Positions 7,307 through 15,938 of a DNA stretch of 32,892 nt are shown here, piece after piece. The stretch spans positions 1 through 32,892 of the forward strand of contig JAPLHH010000169.1 in NCBI GenBank assembly GCA_026389735.1, read 5' to 3'. Every line of letters begins with the position of its first letter. Within the stretch, counting starts at the first letter, position 1. The stretch comes from Chloroflexota bacterium. GTDB lineage: Bacteria; Chloroflexota; Dehalococcoidia; GIF9; UBA5620. Below the pieces are notes generated by a model. That model was not told where the DNA came from, did not search any database, and worked only from the letters and a program-made list of their open reading frames with translations. A program made the translations under genes and the position numbers.

Positions 7307-8671
7307 ATGAGAAAAATTTCAAGAACCATATCCGGGGTGACCCCGGTGGCTATCATGGGCAAGCCAATAGGCTGTCCTGGCGAATGCATTTATTGTCCCA
7401 CTTTTCCCGACGCACCCAAGAGCTATACCTCGGAATCGCCGGCAGTGCTCAGGGCTAAGCTGTGCAATTATAAGCCCAGAAGACAGGTTGAGGAAAGGTT
7501 GAGGATTCTTTCAGACATGGGGCATCCGGCCGACAAGGTGGAACTCATCGTTATGGGGGGCACTTTCCTGGCCTATCCTGAGGAGTATCAATATCAATTC
7601 ATAAAGGATTGTTATGATGGCTTAAATGGCAGCGAGTCTCCCAGTCTGGAGGCAGCCAAGCAGATGAATGAGACTGCCGAATATAGATGTGTGGGGCTGT
7701 GCATTGAAACCAGACCCGATTGGTGCCGAGAAGAAGAGGTCAGAAGGATGCTGGAATTCGGCACTACTAGGGTAGAGTTAGGAGTGCAGACACTGGACGA
7801 TGACATCTATCGGCTGGTCAAACGAGGGCATACTGTGGCTGAAGTGGTTAGGGCTACCAAGTTACTGAAGGATTACGGTTTCAAGGTCTATTATCACTGG
7901 ATGCCGGGATTGCCTGGTTCAACTTCAGAGCACGACTTGGAGTTGTCTCGGGAGCTTTTCGATAATGACGATTTCAGGCCTGATGGACTCAAACTTTATC
8001 CGACTCTGGTTGTCGCTGGCACCGAGCTTGAGACATGGTACAGAGACGACCGCTATCAGCCTTATCCGATGGATGAGATGGCGGATTTGATGATAGACAT
8101 TAAAACTCTGGTTCCTGGCTATGCCAGGATCCCCCGGGTGATGCGTGACATTCCCAGTAAATTCATCGTTGCTGGCTGTAAAGATTTAGCTTTGAGGAGT
8201 GCGCTGAAGAAGCGTATGGAGGGGATTGGCGTTCGGTGTAACTGCATCCGCTGCCGGGAATATGGGCATCGCTTAAGGGATGGCTGGAAAATCGGCGAGC
8301 CGAATCTGAGGAGACGGGATTATGAGGCATCTGGCGGAAAGGAAGTGTTTCTTTCCTTTGAAGACGAGGGGGAGACCCTGTTTGGTCTGCTGCGTATGAG
8401 GGTCGGTTCTTCCGCGGTTGGCGATGGAGACTTAGCTATGGTCAGGGAACTCCATGTCTTTGGCTCCGAAGTTCCTCTAGGGGAACAGCGGGCTGGGGCA
8501 GCTCAGCATAGAGGTCTGGGTGCGGAGTTGCTCAAGGAAGCTGAAAGGATTGCCCGTGACGAATTTCAAGCTCGGAAGATAGCCGTCATCAGTGGTGTTG
8601 GTGCCAGGGAATATTTCCGTTCTGAGTGTGGCTATGAGCTGGATGGCGCCTATATGGTCAAGGAATTATAG
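7307..8671 (+). CDS. elp3: Elp3-family tRNA uridine(34) carboxymethyl-forming enzyme
   Basis: This predicts a 454-residue two-domain protein. The N-terminal radical SAM domain has the 4Fe-4S motif CPGECIYCP (C23, C27, C30) and the Elp3-typical GVTPVAIMGKP lead-in, MGGTFLAYP, IETRPDWC and GVQTLDD blocks. A cysteine-rich loop (C311, C313, C316) sits where Elp3 proteins bind zinc. The C-terminal GNAT/KAT-like acetyl-CoA domain shows QHRGLGAELL from residue 400. Established work on Elp3, including the Dehalococcoides protein, ties this architecture to tRNA-dependent modification of wobble uridine using acetyl-CoA. The start is ATG 7307 with AAGGAAAG about eight bases upstream. It is divergent from a Trm9-like methyltransferase. 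No other Elongator subunits are seen, as is normal in bacteria. Confidence 0.93.
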   Translation: MRKISRTISGVTPVAIMGKPIGCPGECIYCPTFPDAPKSYTSESPAVLRAKLCNYKPRRQVEERLRILSDMGHPADKVELIVMGGTFLAYPEEYQYQFIKDCYDGLNGSESPSLEAAKQMNETAEYRCVGLCIETRPDWCREEEVRRMLEFGTTRVELGVQTLDDDIYRLVKRGHTVAEVVRATKLLKDYGFKVYYHWMPGLPGSTSEHDLELSRELFDNDDFRPDGLKLYPTLVVAGTELETWYRDDRYQPYPMDEMADLMIDIKTLVPGYARIPRVMRDIPSKFIVAGCKDLALRSALKKRMEGIGVRCNCIRCREYGHRLRDGWKIGEPNLRRRDYEASGGKEVFLSFEDEGETLFGLLRMRVGSSAVGDGDLAMVRELHVFGSEVPLGEQRAGAAQHRGLGAELLKEAERIARDEFQARKIAVISGVGAREYFRSECGYELDGAYMVKEL

Positions 8672-8685
8672 GTAGTGACTTCAAT

Positions 8686-9660
8686 TCATAATACCTTGTA
8701 TAGATGGCAGGAGACGAAGTGGCTCTGACTTACCTCGGACAGCTCGGGTTCTTCTTGACTACAGATCGGTAGTACCCGATGGCATCTGGGGTGGAAGTGG
8801 CAGCCGGTTGGTGGGTTGAGGGGTGAAGGGACATCGCCACGCAATAATATTCTGTCCTTGTCTTTTGGCTTGAAACTGGGGATCGCTGAAAGCAGCGCTT
8901 CGGTGTAGGGGTGGAGAGGATTGTCGAAGGTTTCTTTCTTGTCGGCTAACTCAACGATTTTTCCTAAATACATTACGGCTACCCTGTGCGCCATGTGCTT
9001 TATCACTGACAAGTCGTGGGCGATAAACAAATAGGCCAGCCCGAACTCTTCTTGAATGTCCATCATCAGATTTAGAATCTGAGCTTGTATGGATACGTCT
9101 AGGGCGCTCACTGGTTCATCGGCAATGATGAGCTTTGGGTTCATGGCTAGGGCACGAGCGATGCCGATACGCTGTTTTTGACCGCCGCTGAACTCATGTG
9201 GATACAGATTAGCCTGCCTGGCTTCAAGCCCAACTTGCTCCATTAACTCTACCACCCTGTCCATTCGTTTCTTTTCATCGCCAATATTATGGATAATCAG
9301 GGGTTCGCAGATAGAATCACCGGCGGTCATTCTTGGGTCGAGAGAGGCATCGGGGTCTTGGAATATTATTTGGATTTCCTTTCTTAATTCCCTGAGCCCC
9401 TTTTTGTCCAGCTTGGTAACATCGGTTCCTTTATACAGGATTTCTCCGCTGGTTGGCTCCTCCAGCCTGGGGATTGTTCTGCCCAAGGTTGATTTGCCGC
9501 ATCCTGATTCCCCAACTAAGCCGATGATTTCTTTTTCACTTATGTCGAAGGTCACTCCGTCTACAGCTTTTATATCTCCGATATTATGGGAGAATAATCC
9601 AGCAGTCACCGGATAATATTTTTTGAGATTTCTTATTTGTAACAGTTTGTGATTTAGCAT
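8686..9660 (-). CDS. oppF: oligopeptide/dipeptide ABC importer ATPase, OppF/DppF type
   Basis: This predicts a 324-residue cytoplasmic ATPase. Walker A is GESGCGKST, the Q-loop lies in IIFQDPDASLDPRM, the ABC signature is SGGQKQR, and Walker B is LIIADEP followed by the D-loop SALD. The tail has the Opp/Dpp family extension with CHFHPRCHRVLPIC and a final SCHL, cysteines that in some homologues hold an iron-sulfur cluster. It is the last gene of the minus-strand opp operon and pairs with the OppD-type ATPase. A 124-base gap holding a palindromic repeat separates the two, and that repeat ends 14 bases before this start codon, leaving only a weak ribosome site. Confidence 0.9.
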   Translation of the reverse strand: MLNHKLLQIRNLKKYYPVTAGLFSHNIGDIKAVDGVTFDISEKEIIGLVGESGCGKSTLGRTIPRLEEPTSGEILYKGTDVTKLDKKGLRELRKEIQIIFQDPDASLDPRMTAGDSICEPLIIHNIGDEKKRMDRVVELMEQVGLEARQANLYPHEFSGGQKQRIGIARALAMNPKLIIADEPVSALDVSIQAQILNLMMDIQEEFGLAYLFIAHDLSVIKHMAHRVAVMYLGKIVELADKKETFDNPLHPYTEALLSAIPSFKPKDKDRILLRGDVPSPLNPPTGCHFHPRCHRVLPICSQEEPELSEVSQSHFVSCHLYKVL

Positions 9661-9674
9661 TTGACGGTTTAATT

Positions 9675-9728
9675 GTCACCCTGAACGAAGTGAAGGGTCT
9701 CTAGATTCTTCGCTTCGCTCAGAATGAC
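9675..9728. repeat. 54-bp imperfect palindromic repeat inside the opp operon
   Basis: The element runs from GTCACCCTGAACGAAGTGAA to CGCTTCGCTCAGAATGAC. Its two halves are complementary except at positions that mostly become G-U pairs, so one strand would form a long hairpin with TCTCTAGA at the centre. I recognise the GTCANNCTGANCGAAGNGAAG pattern as one that recurs in intergenic regions of many bacteria. A degenerate extra half follows at about 9740-9762 (CTCAGAACGACGG). Confidence 0.75.
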
Positions 9729-9784
9729 GGAAGTGAAGAACTCAGAACGACGGGAGGGGTTGTTTAAATTATCTCGCATTTGTT

Positions 9785-10753
9785 TCATGTGTACAAATGG
9801 CAGCTTACCTTGTGTTCTTTGAAAGTGATAATTTCTGGCGGTTCTTGCTGTTTGCAGATCTTCATTGCCTTGGGGCATCTGGGGTGGAAGGCACAACCTT
9901 GAGGCATTTCGAGGGGGTTGGGTGTTGTTCCAGGAATTGATACCAGCCTGTCTGCAGTTTTGGAGACATCGGGCAGACATTCGATTAAACCGGAAGTGTA
10001 TGGATGTTTCGGATTACTGATTATCTCGGAGACCGGTGCTGTCTCGACATCTTTACCCCCGTACATGACCACGGCTCGGTCTCCTATTTCAGCCACCACT
10101 GCTAGGTCGTGGGTTATGAAGATGGTAGACATTTGTCTCCTGGCCTTTAGCTCGCGAAATATGTCTAGTATTTGAGCCTTTATGGTTACATCTACGGCGG
10201 TGGTTGGTTCGTCAGCGATGAGGATTTGCGGGTCGCAGGACAGGCTCATAGCTATCAGTACCCTCTGTTTCATACCGCCAGATAACTGGTGGGGATAGTA
10301 GCTCATCACTCTTTCCGCTGAGGGTATACCCATTTCGTTGAGCAGGATTATCGCCTTGTCTCTAGCCTTGCTGTAATCCACTGGCAGGTGAAGCTTTATT
10401 TGTTCTGTTATCTGGTCACCTATAGTCAATACCGGGTTCAAGGCAGATTGTGCTTCCTGGAAGACTATAGCGATATCTTTACCTCTAATCTGCCTCAGTT
10501 GCTTTGAGGAACATTCAGCTAGGTCCAAGCTGTGGTAGCTTATTTGACCATCTACTATTTTCCCTGGCGGGCTATCGAATAAGCGCAAAATAGATAGGGC
10601 TGTCACTGTCTTGCCGCAGCCAGATTCACCGACGAGGCAGAGGCATTCACCGCGCCTGAGCTCAAAGTTAACGCCATCCACCGCTTTGACTATACCACGG
10701 CGGGTGAAGAAGTAAGTCTTCAGATTGATGACCTTTAAAATGGCATTGTTCAT
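9785..10753 (-). CDS. oppD: oligopeptide/dipeptide ABC importer ATPase, OppD/DppD type
   Basis: This predicts a 322-residue ATPase with Walker A GESGCGKT, signature SGGMKQR, Walker [13 protein letters not shown] and the H-loop in IFITHDLAV. The [10 protein letters not shown] segment after Walker A and the ending [15 protein letters not shown]...SCHL identify the OppD/DppD branch. With the OppF-type partner it forms the heterodimer that powers import through the OppB-OppC pore. It starts five bases after oppC ends, so it is co-transcribed. The substrate is presumably peptides, but this family also carries nickel complexes and glycosides, and nothing here decides between them. Confidence 0.92.
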   Translation of the reverse strand: MNNAILKVINLKTYFFTRRGIVKAVDGVNFELRRGECLCLVGESGCGKTVTALSILRLFDSPPGKIVDGQISYHSLDLAECSSKQLRQIRGKDIAIVFQEAQSALNPVLTIGDQITEQIKLHLPVDYSKARDKAIILLNEMGIPSAERVMSYYPHQLSGGMKQRVLIAMSLSCDPQILIADEPTTAVDVTIKAQILDIFRELKARRQMSTIFITHDLAVVAEIGDRAVVMYGGKDVETAPVSEIISNPKHPYTSGLIECLPDVSKTADRLVSIPGTTPNPLEMPQGCAFHPRCPKAMKICKQQEPPEIITFKEHKVSCHLYT

Positions 10754-10758
10754 GGCGT

Positions 10759-11721
10759 CTATACATTGCTCTTGGGGTCGAAGGCGTCTCTCAGTCCATC
10801 GCCCAAAAAGTTAAAAGCGAGAACTGTTAGAAAAAGCATGATCCCTGGCTCCACAGCCACCCACCAGGCGGTGTTGAGGCTAGTTTGGCCGGCTTCCAAG
10901 ATTATCCCCCAGCTAGACACTGTGGGATCGCCCAAACCTATAAAACTCAAAGCAGCTTCAGCTAAAATTACCCCTGGGATAGATAATGTGGCTATGATTA
11001 TAATGAGGCTGATGACATTGGGTATGAGGTGACGGAAGATGACTCTGTTATCGCTGGCGCCTAAGGCTTTAGCGGCAATGACGAATTCTCGTGTCCTTAG
11101 CGATAAAGCTTCGCTTCTAATCAACCTGGCAGTGCCTGTCCAGCCGGTCAGTCCTATTGCCAGCACTATGAAAACCAGACTTGGGCCAAAAATGAAAACT
11201 ATGAGCACCAGCAACAGGAAGAAGGGGAAGGTCATCATAACGTCAGTGAATCTCATCAAGGCGTTGTCTGCCCAGCCGCCTAGATAAGCTGACAGGACTC
11301 CGATAATCGTTCCCAGGATTATGGCTATGCCGGTAGCAATTAATCCCACAAGTAGAGATACCCTGGCTCCAGAGACTATCATCGCCAGCATGTCGCGTCC
11401 TTTGCTATCTGTGCCCAGTGGATGCTGCCAGGTTCCAGGGATTTCTTTCGTAGTAAATTCATCGGTCTCTATGTTATAGACGGATTGCTCAATGGTGAAG
11501 CCTACGGGTGGCATGTTTTTTTCTTCGAAATTGACCGCCGTCGGGTCCAAGGTAAAGAAGGGACCGATTACAGCCAACAAAACCAAGAAGATTATGAAGG
11601 CCAGGCCAAAGACGGCTAGCTTGTTTCTTTGTGTCCTTTGCCAGTAATAGTTAATCAGCCGTGCGTTGCTGTACAAAGGTCGGCTAATTCTTCTAACTAT
11701 ATCTCGTAGCCTTTCAGTCAT
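10759..11721 (-). CDS. oppC: oligopeptide/dipeptide ABC importer permease, OppC type
   Basis: This predicts a 320-residue inner-membrane permease. It has an N-terminal cytoplasmic stretch, a first membrane helix (LAVFGLAFIIFLVLLAVIGP), a periplasmic loop, then a five-helix core. The inner-membrane coupling motif is EFVIAAKALGASDNRVIFRHLIPN, the EAA loop that contacts the ATPases. The HPLGTDSKGRDML segment is characteristic of OppC/DppC. It overlaps the end of oppB by eight bases and is followed after five bases by oppD, so translation is probably coupled. Confidence 0.92.
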   Translation of the reverse strand: MTERLRDIVRRISRPLYSNARLINYYWQRTQRNKLAVFGLAFIIFLVLLAVIGPFFTLDPTAVNFEEKNMPPVGFTIEQSVYNIETDEFTTKEIPGTWQHPLGTDSKGRDMLAMIVSGARVSLLVGLIATGIAIILGTIIGVLSAYLGGWADNALMRFTDVMMTFPFFLLLVLIVFIFGPSLVFIVLAIGLTGWTGTARLIRSEALSLRTREFVIAAKALGASDNRVIFRHLIPNVISLIIIIATLSIPGVILAEAALSFIGLGDPTVSSWGIILEAGQTSLNTAWWVAVEPGIMLFLTVLAFNFLGDGLRDAFDPKSNV

Positions 11722-12691
11722 ATCTTATCCTTGGGTCAAGGTAAGTATAGGTAACGTCGGTCACCAAGTTGACCAGGAGCACTATAAATGTCCCGATAAT
11801 GGTTACAGCTACTACTACAGGATAATCGTTGGCAAAGATGGCGTTGAATGATATTTGCCCCAGTCCGGGTATGCCGAAGATGATTTCAGTGAGATAAGCT
11901 CCGCCGAAAACGATGCTGCCTAAATCGAACATAATTATGGTGACGAGGGGCAGTAGAGCATTTCTAAAGACGTGTTTGCCGATGACGGTTCGCTCGGGCA
12001 GCCCCTTGGCTCGAGCGGTGGTGACAAACGCCTTTCTCAAGTTATCCAGCATGGCCGACCTGGTATATCTGACATAACCAGCTAGCATACCTGTGCCCAA
12101 GGTTATGACAGGCAGCACCAGCGCTTTTAGATTGTCAAGGGAGAACAAGGGTAAGGTGGTGTCATAGTAAGTCTTGAACAATCCCAGTTTCACCGAGAAG
12201 ACTAAGATTAGCATGATGCCGAGCCAGAAGTTGGGTATAGATATGCCGATAAAGGAGAAAAAGGTGAAAACATAATCTGTCTTGGTATATTGCTTAACCG
12301 CGGAGTAAATGCCGATTAACATGCCAAGAAAAGCAGCAAAGAGGCTGCTCAATAGTATGAGTTGAAAGGAATAAATCCAGTGGGTTTTGATTAGCTCAAT
12401 TACCGGCATTGAGGTACTGAAAGACCATCCCAAGTTCCCTCGGAACAGGTTGCCCATATAGTTCACATATTGCTCGTAGATAGGCTTGTCCAGGCCATAC
12501 CGTGCCTCAATGGCAGATATTACTTGTGCTGGGTCTTGTCCTCTGGCAGCTATGTTGGCGAGATATTTGTCTGCTGGCGAACTAGGGCCAACTCTGACCA
12601 GGATGAAAGTGATGGTTAATATACCCCAGGCGATAATTACCGAGTAGATGAGCCGTTTAATGATGTAATCTCTGAGCCAGCTTTTCCCCAT
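11714..12691 (-). CDS. oppB: oligopeptide/dipeptide ABC importer permease, OppB type
   Basis: This predicts a 325-residue permease with six membrane segments. It begins with the OppB/DppB-typical YIIKRLIYSVIIAWGILTIT helix, and has the GPSSPADKY and LGWSFSTSMPVIELI periplasmic blocks. The EAA loop is FVTTARAKGLPERTVIGKHVFRNALLP. It closes with DVTYTYLDPRIRYD, the usual C-terminus. In the 62-base gap after oppA a small stem (GACCA/TGGTC, 12702-12717) could favour accumulation of the upstream oppA message, as binding proteins are needed in excess over permeases. Confidence 0.92.
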   Translation of the reverse strand: MGKSWLRDYIIKRLIYSVIIAWGILTITFILVRVGPSSPADKYLANIAARGQDPAQVISAIEARYGLDKPIYEQYVNYMGNLFRGNLGWSFSTSMPVIELIKTHWIYSFQLILLSSLFAAFLGMLIGIYSAVKQYTKTDYVFTFFSFIGISIPNFWLGIMLILVFSVKLGLFKTYYDTTLPLFSLDNLKALVLPVITLGTGMLAGYVRYTRSAMLDNLRKAFVTTARAKGLPERTVIGKHVFRNALLPLVTIIMFDLGSIVFGGAYLTEIIFGIPGLGQISFNAIFANDYPVVVAVTIIGTFIVLLVNLVTDVTYTYLDPRIRYD

Positions 12692-12753
12692 GATTGCGAA
12701 AGACCAGTGGATTGGTCGTTACTAAAGGATATTCACGACCTTTAGGGTAAGTC

Positions 12754-14499
12754 TCATTTTATAGGTTCAAAATACCACAGGTGGTAGTTATAGCCCATAT
12801 TTATGCCCGGCTCTATTCCCATGACATTTTTCTGGAAGCCGACGTTGGCTCTGTGGAAAATTAAGAAATCGACAGGCTGCTCCTCAGACAGAACTCGTGA
12901 CAGTTCGGCGTAGATTTGCTTTCTCACCTCTTTGTCTAGTGCCTCTTTTGATCTGGCTCGATTGAATAACTTGTCAACTTCGGGATTTGAGTAGCCCATC
13001 AAGTTAAGGCCACCCTGGGTGGCAAAGAAGACGTGACTTCCGGATGGGGCTAGTAAATCCGTACCGAACCCCATTATAATCAAGTCCCATGGTTCCTGAC
13101 TGACCGCATCAGGGCCATTATTATATGCCGGTTCCTGTTTCGACTTTGGCGCAGTGTTCATCACGTACTGCCTCAAAAGGGTTGCCCAGGGCACCAGCTT
13201 AATTTCAGTTTCTATTCCCAGATCCAGCAACTCTTTCCGCACAAAGAAAGCCATGTCTTCAGCCGGCTTGCTCCCTGTGTTCACTGCTAAGATTAAGTGG
13301 AGGGTACTACCATCTTTATTAGTGACCGTTATAGCCCCATCATCCTTCCTAGTCCCATAGCCTTCCTGATAAAGGAATTCAGCAGCTTTCTGTTTGTCGT
13401 AGAAGGTTCCAACCCCGTATTTGGCGACGCCCTCATCCGTGTACCATGGAGAGGTCGCTGGGATAAAGCTGAAAGCCGGCTCAGCAAAGCCGAGCAGGAC
13501 TGCCTGGCTAATCGTTTGCTTGCTTATTGCCATCGATAGGGCTTGTCTGACCGTTTTATCCTTGAGCCCCTCCCAGCCATTAGCCCGCTGATTGTAAGCC
13601 ACCAGTGTATAGCCACTAGTAGGAACGGTATATACTTTAATATTTGGTAGACTCCTGAACCTATTTACCTCGGCTGGCTCAATTCCAGTTTCCGTTATGT
13701 CCCCCGCTTCCAGAGCCGCTTGTCTCGTGGCCGGAGTGCCGAAGAGCTTGATGGTATACTGTTCAAAGTAGGGGGCACCAACATCTTTGCCCAGATAGTA
13801 CTCAGTATTTCGCTCCACTACAAACCTATCATTCCTGATCCATTCTTTAAAGCGGTAAGGCCCCAGGTTTCCCGTATAGGTGAGGTTGTTGAACTCTGGG
13901 GCTTCGGTAAAGGCTTTGACATCGCCCTCGTATTTGGTGGCGATATTCTTGGGGTAGGGAATCAGGTTGTAAATTCTGTAGATAAACTCAGGATAAACTG
14001 TCTGGCGAGTTATGGTGAAGGTGGTTGTATTCACTGCTTGCGGTGCAACAAAAGCAGTTTTGCCATCCATTTCTTCCTGCCAATCGCTCTTGTAATTGTA
14101 GTTCAGCCAGTCGGAGAACATAAGGTTTTTCATGGTATACACATAATCCTCAGCGGTGACCGGCGAGCTATCGCTCCATTTGAGGTCATCCCTGATGGTG
14201 ATGGTATAAACCAAGCCATCTGGTGATACCTCTACATCTTTGGCCAAGCAGCGCAACTGAATGTTAAGCTGGTTATCGTAAGTTGCTAACGAGTCCAAAG
14301 TGTGGCCGGCATAGCTGAAAGAACTAGCATCAGCAGCCAAAATCCAGTTCAATGTCTCGGCATCGCCGCCTGATTCTCCATCTATAAAGTTACCTCTGAC
14401 TGCGACGCCTTTTTCTTCTTTAATCTCGCCTTTGGCGCAACCTGCGGTCAAGATAATCAGTGCCATACTCAGGGCTAAAAAGATTCCGAATTTTCTCAT
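12754..14499 (-). CDS. oppA: oligopeptide-type ABC importer substrate-binding lipoprotein, OppA family
   Basis: This predicts a 581-residue family 5 solute-binding protein. The signal peptide ends in a lipobox LTAGC with the lipidated cysteine at residue 21, so it is anchored to the outer face of the membrane. Family features include LAKDVEVSPDGLVYTITIRDDLKWSDSSPVTAEDYVYT, then AARQAALEAGDIT-like and TVRQALSMAISKQTI segments, and a C-terminal lobe with WDLIIMGFGTD. An AAAGG site lies about seven bases before the ATG. It is the first gene of the operon oppA-B-C-D-F. The ligand cannot be read from sequence; peptides are the default guess. Confidence 0.9.
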   Translation of the reverse strand: MRKFGIFLALSMALIILTAGCAKGEIKEEKGVAVRGNFIDGESGGDAETLNWILAADASSFSYAGHTLDSLATYDNQLNIQLRCLAKDVEVSPDGLVYTITIRDDLKWSDSSPVTAEDYVYTMKNLMFSDWLNYNYKSDWQEEMDGKTAFVAPQAVNTTTFTITRQTVYPEFIYRIYNLIPYPKNIATKYEGDVKAFTEAPEFNNLTYTGNLGPYRFKEWIRNDRFVVERNTEYYLGKDVGAPYFEQYTIKLFGTPATRQAALEAGDITETGIEPAEVNRFRSLPNIKVYTVPTSGYTLVAYNQRANGWEGLKDKTVRQALSMAISKQTISQAVLLGFAEPAFSFIPATSPWYTDEGVAKYGVGTFYDKQKAAEFLYQEGYGTRKDDGAITVTNKDGSTLHLILAVNTGSKPAEDMAFFVRKELLDLGIETEIKLVPWATLLRQYVMNTAPKSKQEPAYNNGPDAVSQEPWDLIIMGFGTDLLAPSGSHVFFATQGGLNLMGYSNPEVDKLFNRARSKEALDKEVRKQIYAELSRVLSEEQPVDFLIFHRANVGFQKNVMGIEPGINMGYNYHLWYFEPIK

Positions 14500-14634
14500 A
14501 TGTTTACCTTTCTAGATTTTATTGGCTTATTTCGGCTATCGTCTGCTCTTCGTTTCGTTTGCTGCTTCATTGCCTTGCTTGACTTGAAGCGATTGAGATT
14601 AAGGAAACCTTTGCTTGACATAAGATATCTACTT

Positions 14635-15810
14635 CTAAACGAAGCTTGCCTTTAACTGAAGGATCACCTCATCTACACTGTCTGGGGTTTCTGAGGCAAT
14701 ACGCTTGATAGCTTCGTCAACCTTCTGATGCTTATGAGCGTCGTAAAGGTCGTCCAGTTTCTCATAATAGCCAGCTCTTCTGCCCAGCCTGAAATTAAGC
14801 CTTTCCTGGGGTGGTAATGCTAGATAGCTGTTTATCGTAGCCAGACATGCCGGCTTGGCTTCTGGGAATTTACCTTCTACTTCTGGTAGGAGATTCAATA
14901 TATGGTCGCTCTTAAGCTCGCTGGTGACTTCGAGCTTTTCGATGAGCTTGCCTATTTCTTCTACTACCTCGTCTTCTGTTTGGAGTTCAAAATCGCCGGC
15001 TTCTACTTTTGACCATAAAGGCATGTCCTGGCGGACATATAGGGTGCGTAACCTGATATAATCGGGGTCAATCTCATTAAGAACCGTGGCTGTGCCGAGA
15101 ACGTGGTCCGATGACATTTTCCTGCCACCAAGTCCGGGCATCACATATTCACATAATGAAATGCCAGCTCCTTTTACCTTCTCGCCGCCTGCGATATGTT
15201 CCTCAGCAGTGACTCCTTTTTCCATATAACTGAGCACAAGATTAGAGCCGCTTTCCATCCCGATGTGTAATCGGGAAAGCCCGGCATCTTTGAGCTCTTT
15301 CAATTCCTCTAGCGACTTCTTGGCGGCAGTTTTTGAACGGGTGTAAGAAGTTATCCTTTTCAGTTCGGGGAAAGCTTGCTTTAGGAAGGATACTACTCTG
15401 GCTAAGTCAGGTGTCCTCATTATTAGCGTGTTGGCGTCCTGAAGAAATGCAGACTCACCACCTGCCCACAGCCATAGAGCGACATTGCGGATGCTGGCAT
15501 TATGTTGATATCCGTTACAAATTGTTGCCGCCACATCCCTGAGTCGATCGCCATAGCCCATTCTCCAGCTAAGCTCCTTTATCTCGTCGGAGATGGCTTT
15601 GGCTGTTTCTATATCCTTGATTATATCTTCAGCCGGTCTAAGTTCGAATTTTTGTCCTTTATAGACGGGACAGAATTGGCATCGGTTCCATGGACAGTTT
15701 CTAGTTGCCCTTATTAATAATGAATAGGCTTCACTAGGTGGTCTTATTGGCCCTAGCTCAAAAGAATAATCGGCTAATTTCTGTTTGGCGATTCCGTAAT
15801 TTAAGTCCAT
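14635..15810 (-). CDS. radical SAM protein with CX4CX2C cluster motif
   Basis: This predicts a 391-residue protein. The cluster motif is RNCPWNRCQFC (C39, C44, C47), a CX4CX2C spacing instead of the common CX3CX2C. The rest follows the radical SAM barrel of the B12-independent Fe-S oxidoreductase type: a GGES-like SAM contact (LWAGGESAF), LSRLHIGMESGSNLVLSYMEKG, and GISLCEYVMPGLGG. About 110 C-terminal residues are helical and charged. It starts at ATG 15810 with an AT-rich upstream region and poor ribosome site. It is a single gene between the opp operon and a divergent HAD hydrolase. The reaction is unknown. Confidence 0.85.
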   Translation of the reverse strand: MDLNYGIAKQKLADYSFELGPIRPPSEAYSLLIRATRNCPWNRCQFCPVYKGQKFELRPAEDIIKDIETAKAISDEIKELSWRMGYGDRLRDVAATICNGYQHNASIRNVALWLWAGGESAFLQDANTLIMRTPDLARVVSFLKQAFPELKRITSYTRSKTAAKKSLEELKELKDAGLSRLHIGMESGSNLVLSYMEKGVTAEEHIAGGEKVKGAGISLCEYVMPGLGGRKMSSDHVLGTATVLNEIDPDYIRLRTLYVRQDMPLWSKVEAGDFELQTEDEVVEEIGKLIEKLEVTSELKSDHILNLLPEVEGKFPEAKPACLATINSYLALPPQERLNFRLGRRAGYYEKLDDLYDAHKHQKVDEAIKRIASETPDSVDEVILQLKASFV

Positions 15811-15938
15811 AATTTTTGCTTCTGTTTATTTTAAACTTTACGGGACGAAATTTCCAATAATAGACTCTTAGTTTATGAAATGCTAATATTTGATAAATTG
15901 GAAGCAGGTATTTCCATTTCAGTACTAAGATAATCCAA

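Noticed and set aside
13720..14226. 168-codon plus-strand frame
   Set aside because: It is fully antisense to oppA, whose product matches its family along the whole length.
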